This document shows positions 1 through 5,300 of a DNA stretch of 6,004 nt, in pieces (positions within the stretch are counted from its first letter, which is position 1; the number at the start of each line of letters is the position of its first letter). The notes under the pieces are model-generated. The model saw only the letters and a program-made list of their open reading frames with translations. It did no database searches and was not told where the DNA came from. The stretch lies in NCBI GenBank assembly GCA_001464165.1, contig LNEX01000037.1, forward strand, positions 1 to 6,004. Reading direction: 5' to 3'. Origin of the DNA: a bacterium Ga0077546 (lineage in GTDB: Bacteria > Cyanobacteriota > Vampirovibrionia > Obscuribacterales > Obscuribacteraceae). Made by a program: the position numbers and the translations under genes.

Positions 1-8
1 GCATAATC

Positions 9-30
9 AATACACGATCACAAGTGTATT
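9..30. promoter_or_regulatory. Inverted repeat just upstream of the membrane-protein start
   Basis: Arms AATACAC (9-15) and GTGTATT (24-30) are perfect 7-bp reverse complements separated by 8 bases. The dyad ends one base before the first ATG (32-34). It could be an operator for a dimeric regulator or an RNA hairpin that masks the start region. No clear Shine-Dalgarno sequence lies between it and the ATG. The symmetry is seen directly; the function is inferred, and an AT-rich 7-bp dyad can occur by chance. Confidence 0.35.
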
Positions 31-31
31 T

Positions 32-1177
32 ATGAAAGAAACTGATCAAAGCAAAATGAGTAAGAAATGTGGCTGGAAGGGATTTCGTGTGCCCCAACCG
101 AGCGTTACTCTTCATTGCTCAGAAAAACCTCATAGCCTTAGGCACCTACAGAATTTGCCAAAAGATTTGAGACCCTTGGCCGAGCTGGTGGCCAATCCAG
201 AGACAAAAGAGTCAGTATGGCTAAACGCTTGTATCGCTGCCGGAGACAAGTCGTTAGTGGCCCAGCCATCATTTTTTGGCAGAGCTAATGCTTCATTTTT
301 TGCGTTTACTGGTGCTCTTCTTGCTTTTTTGGCCCTCATGCTAAATTTCATAACGGCCACGCTATTCTCGTCTGAAGTGGCGTATCTTCTCCACAATGTA
401 GACGCCAATGTCTTTATGAGGGGCCTGATTGATAGTCATATGACGGGTGTGATAGTAGCTATCGGCGCTGGTTTAGCCTTCTGGTATTCCTTGCTGATTC
501 AAAATCGCTGTGTTCGGCGCATACTAGTAGGTTTGTCTACCTTTGCTATTGGCGGTCTGATTCTGCTTACGGCAGTAGCGTATTTGACTCCTGTCTCTGG
601 GTTCCTGGTCACGACATTGGCAGTAGCTCTAACCTTAGGGCTTTCTACTATTGCCAGTTATTGCCGCGAGGCCCTACCTAGGTCTTTCACTCCGGCTGAC
701 CTAGCCACGTCAGCAGTTGGGATTCTCGGCATTCCAGCTGCGCTGTTTGCCCTTGTTCTCGTATCGGTGGTGTCGGGAGACTATCACTCGTCCGGTCCTT
801 ATAGCACCCCAACAATCGACTCTGCTATCGTCTCCGCTGGTATGCTGTTCTTTGCTGTGTTTGGTCAGAGCTTTGCACTATCGTTGGCTAGTCGAACTAG
901 CTCTCGTGCTGCTTGCACCTTACTTTCGACTTGCGTACAGGCACCACTATTCCTCGGTCTATGTTTTACGGTAATTGCCACTATTCTCAAGACTTTCGAG
1001 GCAACGGCTCTGGTCAACTCAAGTACCGAGCGCTTTGACTTGTTGGCTTCAGATTGGCTTCTCTATGGCTGGGATAAGGCGGGCTTTACCCTAGTGGCAA
1101 TTTTACTCGCACTCAGCATGGCCATTTTAGGCAGCTATGCCGGAGCCACGATAAACGCTTTCCGATCTAAGAATTAG
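32..1177 (+). CDS. Eight-helix integral membrane protein of unknown function
   Basis: I do not recognise a family. The first about 87 residues are soluble and partly basic (KKCGWKGFR near residue 11). They are followed by about eight hydrophobic helices, near residues 88-110, 136-157, 164-186, 190-210, 224-247, 264-286, 294-319 and 349-372. Positive charges cluster in the loops CVRR (160-163), REALPR (212-217) and SRTSSR (287-292), and in the tail. The larger loops at 111-135, 248-263 and 320-348 are less basic. This gives a consistent topology with both ends in the cytoplasm. No transporter signature, nucleotide-binding motif or catalytic motif was seen. The start is uncertain: ATG 32 gives 381 residues and ATG 56 gives 373, and neither has a strong ribosome binding site. 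The gene converges on the 311-residue gene on the other strand. A transporter-like or sensor-like role would be guesswork. Confidence 0.8.
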   Translation: MKETDQSKMSKKCGWKGFRVPQPSVTLHCSEKPHSLRHLQNLPKDLRPLAELVANPETKESVWLNACIAAGDKSLVAQPSFFGRANASFFAFTGALLAFLALMLNFITATLFSSEVAYLLHNVDANVFMRGLIDSHMTGVIVAIGAGLAFWYSLLIQNRCVRRILVGLSTFAIGGLILLTAVAYLTPVSGFLVTTLAVALTLGLSTIASYCREALPRSFTPADLATSAVGILGIPAALFALVLVSVVSGDYHSSGPYSTPTIDSAIVSAGMLFFAVFGQSFALSLASRTSSRAACTLLSTCVQAPLFLGLCFTVIATILKTFEATALVNSSTERFDLLASDWLLYGWDKAGFTLVAILLALSMAILGSYAGATINAFRSKN

Positions 1178-1207
1178 AGCCCAAGAATTAGAGTCTAGAA
1201 ATTAAGC
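1169..1207. repeat. Short 14-bp-period tandem repeat over the stop codon
   Basis: AAGAATTAGAG occurs at 1169-1179 and again at 1183-1193, a 14-bp period, followed by a decayed third copy around 1197-1207 (AGAAATTAAGC). The first copy contains the TAG stop of the membrane protein, and the second copy duplicates that TAG downstream. This looks like a small slippage duplication filling the convergent intergenic gap. No GC-rich stem followed by a T-run, as expected of an intrinsic terminator, was seen here. Confidence 0.6.
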
Positions 1208-1208
1208 A

Positions 1209-2144
1209 CTAAGACGTATGGTGAATGTCGTAACTTGTGGAATAACCAAGAGCTACTTTGGGTTTCTTGGCAATCTTGTCAGTTGTGGCGATGAATCTGT
1301 CTACTTGCACCCCAGGGGCTCGATCAGTCGGCTTGAACGAATATTTCGAGACGAGGTTAGCAACTTCAGGGTCGCAGATTGCCGCACAGGGCACTGAATG
1401 CTTGCGATTGTGCCCCAGCAGACTAAATGTCAGGCCCAAAATAGAGACGTTGTCGGCAGTAATTGAATTTGCCATGATTTGCGACTCTGGATTCTTCTTC
1501 AGGTATTGCCAAAGAGAGTTAATGTCTTTTTCGCTGACTGATGTATTGAGCGAATTTATGCCAAGCACACCATTGCCAAAGACATAGACCAAGCAAACGG
1601 CATTACCTTCTTTATCAACAACAGCAATTGAGGCAGGCCCAGCAAAACTATCAATGTAGTCTAAACACTCCGAAAGAGCAGCTACGGCATTATCATTCTG
1701 TTTTGGATAGAAAACTTGGCCATGAAACATGGATGCTGCCGAAAGTACTACTTCGTCTTGCAAAATATAACTGGACAAATCTACGTGAACCGAGCCAAGC
1801 TCGTTCAAAATCATATTGTAGGCTTCTGACCCAAACAATTGTTCCGGATTCTTCTTGCTGCCGTAGACGCTGGCAATGACCTGGCCTTTATATAGCAGTA
1901 AGGCTGAGCGAGATTTAAACCGGCTTGATTCGGTCTTAATACAACCCGATAGCTTTTGCGCCTCGATATTTATCAGTTGTGGCAAAAGTGGCAGGTTTTG
2001 CGAAATAGTAAGTGGCGTCTTTGCCTTATTTGACAGTGATTGGCTGGGGAAATAATTTACAGCCCGTTTGTAGGTAATTGCCTTGTGCTTTGATCGATTG
2101 CGAGATGCAAGTTCTCTTAGCTTGACGCTGAGATAAGAAAGCAT
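1209..2144 (-). CDS. Conserved-looking hypothetical protein, 311 residues, soluble
   Basis: I do not recognise this protein with confidence. It has no signal peptide or membrane helix. The N terminus is basic (residues 1-45, many K/R) and probably flexible. Residues about 57-97 read as alternating strand-like segments ending in ALLLYKGQVIASVYGSK. This loosely resembles the 'feature then strand, G-x-hydrophobic, A' pattern of DUF4388/PATAN-type domains found in bacterial signalling proteins. A second alpha/beta segment lies at 171-225, containing ASIAVVDKEGNAVCLVYVFG and a helix around WQYLKK. Cysteines at 68, 160, 184, 253 and 257 form no obvious metal motif. The ATG start is well supported: AGGGAG lies 7 bases upstream on the minus strand. 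The gene converges with the membrane-protein gene and diverges from the region upstream of the protease gene. The domain suggestion is weak inference only. Confidence 0.8.
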   Translation of the reverse strand: MLSYLSVKLRELASRNRSKHKAITYKRAVNYFPSQSLSNKAKTPLTISQNLPLLPQLINIEAQKLSGCIKTESSRFKSRSALLLYKGQVIASVYGSKKNPEQLFGSEAYNMILNELGSVHVDLSSYILQDEVVLSAASMFHGQVFYPKQNDNAVAALSECLDYIDSFAGPASIAVVDKEGNAVCLVYVFGNGVLGINSLNTSVSEKDINSLWQYLKKNPESQIMANSITADNVSILGLTFSLLGHNRKHSVPCAAICDPEVANLVSKYSFKPTDRAPGVQVDRFIATTDKIAKKPKVALGYSTSYDIHHTS

Positions 2145-2149
2145 TATTT

Positions 2150-2158
2150 CTCTCCCTT
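2150..2158 (-). promoter_or_regulatory. Strong ribosome binding site for the 311-residue gene
   Basis: Read on the minus strand, the sequence is AAGGGAGAG followed by AAATA and the ATG at 2144-2142. The AGGGAG core is 7 bases from the start codon, which is optimal. It fixes the start of this gene and is the clearest Shine-Dalgarno sequence in the window. Confidence 0.75.
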
Positions 2159-2197
2159 GGAGATAATTAGAGGGGCCGTGGGAAGCCGTTAGTAAGT

Positions 2198-2227
2198 TTG
2201 TAGTTTAAAGCTGAATACAGATATTAA
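2198..2227 (+). promoter_or_regulatory. Possible sigma-70-type promoter upstream of the small ORFs
   Basis: TTGTAG at 2198-2203 and TATTAA at 2222-2227 are separated by 18 bases in an AT-rich stretch. They could drive a plus-strand transcript through the small ORF at 2362-2553. Both hexamers deviate from consensus at two positions or more, so this is only a candidate. Confidence 0.25.
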
Positions 2228-2361
2228 ATAGATGCCCAAGCATGAATGTATAGCTTATTTTTCTGGATGTAAAGGGGATTGCCCAAATACTAATCTTAAT
2301 TCTCATTCTCGCCTGCCCAGTCGAAGAGTGTGCCTCAATCCGAGATCTTCGACAAATAAGA

Positions 2362-2553
2362 ATGAAGTTTGGTTGGCTGACAATGATCAATGCCGCTCTT
2401 GCCTGTATTGCTAACCTAATTTTGCCATTGCTGGGGCCTGCTTGCGTCACCATTGTCGGCGGCGTAGGCCAAGTGATGACTGGCCTGAGGGATGAGAAAC
2501 CGGGCCCAAAATGCGGCAAAGCGATTGAAGCAGATCAGTGCACAGACGACTAA
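2362..2553 (+). CDS. Small hydrophobic protein, 63 residues, possible membrane peptide
   Basis: I do not recognise this as a known family. Residues about 6-41 are strongly hydrophobic, enough for one long or two short membrane segments, and include LILPLLG and TIVGGVGQV. They are followed by a charged hydrophilic tail (RDEKPGPKCGKAIEADQCTDD region, about 20 residues). Four cysteines lie at 15, 28, 51 and 60. The hydrophobic-then-hydrophilic layout and the absence of rare-looking sequence make it more protein-like than a random ORF, but the ATG lacks a good ribosome binding site (AATAAGA directly upstream). The same frame is open back to 2254 and is also hydrophobic, so the real protein may be longer and start at a non-canonical codon or after a frameshift. 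It ends 43 bp before the protease gene. Small membrane peptide, toxin-like peptide and decayed gene remnant are all possible. Confidence 0.4.
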   Translation: MKFGWLTMINAALACIANLILPLLGPACVTIVGGVGQVMTGLRDEKPGPKCGKAIEADQCTDD

Positions 2554-2558
2554 TCACC

Positions 2559-2564
2559 TATAAT
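2559..2564 (+). promoter_or_regulatory. Perfect TATAAT -10 box upstream of the protease gene
   Basis: TATAAT lies 32 bases before the GTG start at 2597, which would give a leader of about 26 bases. No convincing TTGACA-like element sits 16-18 bases upstream; the hexamers there read like CAGTGC. TTGAAG at 2525-2530 is too far away. It may be a -10-dependent or activator-dependent promoter, or a chance match. Confidence 0.4.
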
Positions 2565-2596
2565 TGCCACATAATCCGTTCCTGAAATAGAAAACT

Positions 2597-3949
2597 GTGT
2601 CTAGTCAAACCTTACGCATAAGTCTAGCGAGTCTCGTATCAGTCTATTTGGCATCACCGACTCTCGCCGCTGAAGTTAGCGCTGAGCGCAAAGATAAAGC
2701 AGTAGAGCTGGCCAATCAAGGCGTACAATTTTTGCAGGCAGAAAATGCGCAGAAGAGCGCCGAACTGCTCTGGCAAGCAGCAGCCTTAGACCCGAACCAA
2801 GCCGACATTCAATACGATCTTGGCCTTGCATTCGCGCAGCTAAAACGCTACAAAGAGGCCTGGCAATGCTTTCAGAAAGCAGTCATCCTCGATCCGAAAT
2901 TAGCTAAGGCCTGGATTCAATTGGCACAAGCCTACGCTTACTGTGGCGACCTAAAAAGAGCTACAGCCATGGTTGAAGATAACAAGAAGCGCTTTCCTCA
3001 AGACGCTCAAGCCTTAGCCATAAACGAAGAACTAAGAAAAAAGCTGGCCCGGTGGACGGCTGGTACCACAAACGCCGTGATCGATTCCCAATCACTTGAG
3101 ACAATTCGTCAAGAGGCAGCCACTGCCCCGAGCGATAAGCAGAAGAAAAGTCATTATGCTTGGGCACTAACAAAAGCAAAAGATTACAAGAACGCCCTGA
3201 TGCAATATAAGTCGCTGGTGGCAGAAGAGCCCAGCAATGCAGACTATCTTAAAGGCATGATGTGGTGCCAAACCCTAGCCGGTGATCTTGAAGGCCTGCA
3301 GGCCTCAAGGCAAATGTACGTTGACCGTTTTCCTAAAGCGTCCGACGTCAGCACCATTAAAGACGAAATCAAATATTACGCAGATGACTTTAAGCGTATC
3401 AGAGCGCAAGAAGCCGGTAAGGCCAATGAGAGCGATAAAGATTATCGCGTGTATGGGCAAGAGCGCATGCCGGTAAAAGTCTGTGTTCCTGATATTTGGC
3501 GCAGTAAAATTGTCTGGTCGGCCGATGGCGCACCAGCCAAAGATGGCCCTGACTATGCCAAGCTAGTAGAACAAGCGTTCAATACATGGGGTGATGCCAG
3601 CGGAGGGGTCCTCAAGTTTCGATTTGTGCCGCTACCCACTGATAGCGACCTTTCTTGTGAATGGACCGATGACAAATCAAAGTTAGTGCACTCATTTGCT
3701 AGCGGTGTTACCGTCGGCGGCACTAATCGCTCAGGACAGCGCACTTCAAAAATATATCTACTGCTAAAGTCTGGAGATAAGACTTTCGACAAGAGCGCGT
3801 TCTATACAACGGCATTGCATGAAATAGGCCATAGTCTTGGTTTAGGGCATAGCTCCAGCCCTAGTGATGTGATGTACTTCGCTTCTAGCAGTGCCACTGA
3901 CCTCAGTGCCAATGATCGCAGTCGTATGCGTGCACTGTATTGCAGGTAA
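2597..3949 (+). CDS. Secreted TPR-repeat protein with C-terminal matrixin-like zinc metalloprotease domain
   Basis: The N terminus is a Sec-type signal peptide: one Arg, a hydrophobic core at about residues 8-19, and an ASPTLA|AE cleavage site near residue 24. TPR-like 34-residue repeats follow at about 34-67, 68-101 and 102-135, then two more diverged ones at about 182-246. The C-terminal part (about 285-450) is a matrixin/M10-type catalytic domain. It has a first strand MPVKVCVPD, the zinc site HEIGHSLGLGH (408-418; His408, His412 and His418 as ligands, Glu409 as general base), a Met-turn SDVMY (Met426) and the typical closing helix LSANDRSRMRALY. It probably cleaves proteins or peptides outside the cytoplasm, with the TPRs as a binding scaffold; the substrate is unknown. 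The GTG start is preferred because an in-frame stop (2588-2590) lies just upstream and later starts would lose the signal peptide. The ribosome binding site is weak. Confidence 0.9.
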   Translation: MSSQTLRISLASLVSVYLASPTLAAEVSAERKDKAVELANQGVQFLQAENAQKSAELLWQAAALDPNQADIQYDLGLAFAQLKRYKEAWQCFQKAVILDPKLAKAWIQLAQAYAYCGDLKRATAMVEDNKKRFPQDAQALAINEELRKKLARWTAGTTNAVIDSQSLETIRQEAATAPSDKQKKSHYAWALTKAKDYKNALMQYKSLVAEEPSNADYLKGMMWCQTLAGDLEGLQASRQMYVDRFPKASDVSTIKDEIKYYADDFKRIRAQEAGKANESDKDYRVYGQERMPVKVCVPDIWRSKIVWSADGAPAKDGPDYAKLVEQAFNTWGDASGGVLKFRFVPLPTDSDLSCEWTDDKSKLVHSFASGVTVGGTNRSGQRTSKIYLLLKSGDKTFDKSAFYTTALHEIGHSLGLGHSSSPSDVMYFASSSATDLSANDRSRMRALYCR

Positions 3950-4001
3950 CTTGTATGCCAAAGATAGTTGGTCATGTTGAGTAGAGAAGTCAGCAGAATT
4001 A
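3950..4001. other. Convergent intergenic gap, 52 bp
   Basis: The gap lies between the stop of the TPR-matrixin gene (+) and the stop of the glucan-hydrolase gene (-). I see no GC-rich hairpin with a flanking T-run on either strand, so no intrinsic terminator can be called. Termination may be factor-dependent. Confidence 0.5.
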
Positions 4002-5300
4002 TTACTGCAACCATCCGCCACTGAAACCGGCTGCACGAAGACCATTTTGTAGATACAGACAATTTTTCATCAATTTCCAGACTAGTTCCGACTGATGGTT
4101 TTCAATCATTATCAGCCCGGCACCTTTGTTTAATCCAAATTTCCAGGGTGAGATCCAACCATTGCAGGTCTTGTTTTGACTCGACTCAAATCCATATTTG
4201 CTGAGGCCCTTTGTCCCAAGTTCTTCGATCATATTTTGAATAGTCTCAAGCACTATATCTGGTGCAAATGGCAATGATGCCACCACAGCCCATGGTGAGA
4301 TTGTGCCATCATCTGGACCTTGAGGTACACCGCGGGCTTTGTAATTATAGAAGACTCGCTTAACTCCGCTGATAGTTCGACGGGCTGGTCCTGGGCCGTT
4401 GCTGGCGGTTAGCCCCCAACAATACTTACCATAACCGGCAAATTGTTTTGGATTTTCCACCGCATACTGTCTTTGAATATAGGTAGCCCTCTTACTATTC
4501 TCGAAATAGTCAAAACCTGTTTCTCTATTGAACCGATCTTGGATACCACGAAAATCAATCCACTGATGAGCCATTTGATGAATAAACAGCGGACCGGCAT
4601 GCAGACTCTCAATGTCGTAGATACTTGTGGTCTCAAATGTAGCAGTCCACTGAAGGTAGCCCACAGGCTCTACTGCATGACTTGGCGACCCCAACGACAG
4701 GGCGTAGAGAATGATTGCTTCGCTATAATTTCGATTCCAACGATGGCTGCTGAACTTCTTCTCTGGCGTCCAACCATGAGAAAAGGTTGTAGCACCATTT
4801 AGTGCCCAGGGCCATTCTACGCGCTGGTAGAGAAAATCAGCTGTTTCTCTGATTGCTCTTTCTTCCTCACAGTCCTGAGTGAAATAGCTTTGCACACAAA
4901 GCACACCGGCCATCAGTATGGCCGTGTCGATTGTTGAAATTTCAGATTGCCAGGCTCGTTTACCGCTCTCCATGTCTAAAAAATGATAGTAGAAGCCCTT
5001 ATATCCGGTTGCATCCGCCTCAGGGCCTTGTTGGCTCGACTTTAGAAATTTGAGGGCTATTAGTGTTCGTGCAATAGCGTCGGAACGCGGGATCAGGTTG
5101 CACTCAGAGGCAATTGCATACGCAGTAAGGGCCATGCCGAGAACAGCAATACTGGCTGGCGAGCCCGGTTGATTCTTGTCGGCGATCAGACCATTGGTCG
5201 GATTCCACTCATTGCGAAAATATTCAAATGCTCTGCCCTTGAGGTCATCCAGCATTTCAGCCTCGCTTGAAAGAAGGCTACCCGACGACACTGGAGCCAC
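4002..5300 (-). CDS. Glucoamylase-like family glycoside hydrolase (PF10091/COG5368, GH144-type), no signal peptide
   Basis: The match spans the whole family domain. Motifs in order are LDDLKGRAFEYF (17-28), GYKGFYYHFLD (99-109), SEISTIDTAILMAGVL (119-134), WPWALNG (163-169), GWTPE (176-180), NYSEAIILYALSLGSP (191-206), HQWIDFRGIQD (245-255), FDYFENSKRAT (263-273), YCWGLTASNGPGP (293-305), DDGTISPWAVVASLPFAP (330-347) and IENHQSELVWKL (399-410). The fold is an (alpha/alpha)6 barrel. Characterised GH144 members hydrolyse beta-1,2-glucans, and related domains occur in cyclic beta-1,2-glucan synthases; the substrate here is inferred. Conserved acids such as Glu119, Asp125 and Glu194 are candidates for catalysis. 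The family is usually exported, yet no leader is encoded: TGA at 5309-5307 precedes the GTG by two codons. ATG 5255-5253 (residue 16) has GAGG five bases upstream, begins right at the conserved domain and is the likelier start. It is probably co-transcribed with the upstream zinc-ribbon gene. Confidence 0.92.
   Translation of the reverse strand: MAPVSSGSLLSSEAEMLDDLKGRAFEYFRNEWNPTNGLIADKNQPGSPASIAVLGMALTAYAIASECNLIPRSDAIARTLIALKFLKSSQQGPEADATGYKGFYYHFLDMESGKRAWQSEISTIDTAILMAGVLCVQSYFTQDCEEERAIRETADFLYQRVEWPWALNGATTFSHGWTPEKKFSSHRWNRNYSEAIILYALSLGSPSHAVEPVGYLQWTATFETTSIYDIESLHAGPLFIHQMAHQWIDFRGIQDRFNRETGFDYFENSKRATYIQRQYAVENPKQFAGYGKYCWGLTASNGPGPARRTISGVKRVFYNYKARGVPQGPDDGTISPWAVVASLPFAPDIVLETIQNMIEELGTKGLSKYGFESSQNKTCNGWISPWKFGLNKGAGLIMIENHQSELVWKLMKNCLYLQNGLRAAGFSGGWLQ
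5259..5264 (-). promoter_or_regulatory. Ribosome binding site favouring an internal ATG for the glucan hydrolase
   Basis: On the minus strand, GCGAGG is followed by CTGAA and then ATG at 5255-5253. This is a better spaced Shine-Dalgarno than anything before GTG 5300, where only ACAGGC directly abuts the codon, or before GTG 5291. With this ATG the enzyme has 417 residues and starts 22 bp after the stop of the zinc-ribbon gene, a distance typical of translational coupling. Confidence 0.5.

Larger units (their letters stand above)
2145..2361. other. Divergent intergenic region without a confirmed gene
   Basis: This stretch separates the start of the 311-residue minus-strand gene from the small plus-strand ORF. 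It holds the ribosome binding site for the minus gene and one weak plus-strand promoter candidate. A 60-codon plus ORF starts at 2232; it is hydrophilic, and the ATG has no ribosome binding site. From 2254 a different plus frame, the one used by the 2362 ORF, is open and encodes ILILILIL followed by ACPVEEC, but it has no ATG, GTG or TTG start. No structured RNA or repeat was identified. Confidence 0.5.

Noticed and set aside
130..408. 92-codon minus-strand ORF within the membrane-protein gene
   Set aside because: It is antisense to the N-terminal region and first membrane helix of a clear coding sequence and has no supporting features.
2205..2519. 104-codon minus-strand ORF across the intergenic region
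   Set aside because: Its composition is not protein-like (many scattered R, S and P with no domain), it has no ribosome binding site, and it lies antisense to the more plausible hydrophobic small ORF.
2362..2553. Small hydrophobic ORF as a double-glycine-type bacteriocin precursor (TIVGGVGQ)
   Set aside because: The GG lies inside the hydrophobic segment rather than after a charged leader, and no transporter, protease or immunity gene of that kind is nearby.
3467..3495. MPVKVCVPD in the protease resembles the PRCGVPD cysteine switch of matrix metalloprotease propeptides
   Set aside because: It sits at the beginning of the catalytic domain, where matrixins have their first beta strand (P-hydrophobic-x-V-x-hydrophobic-P), and lacks the RCG core. 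It is best read as that strand; Cys296 is probably incidental.
3950..4001. Bidirectional intrinsic terminator in the convergent gap
   Set aside because: No GC-rich stem-loop with a T-run could be found on either strand.
4443..4802. 119-codon plus-strand ORF antisense to the glucan hydrolase
   Set aside because: It is a shadow of a strongly conserved coding region on the minus strand, with no ribosome binding site or domain.
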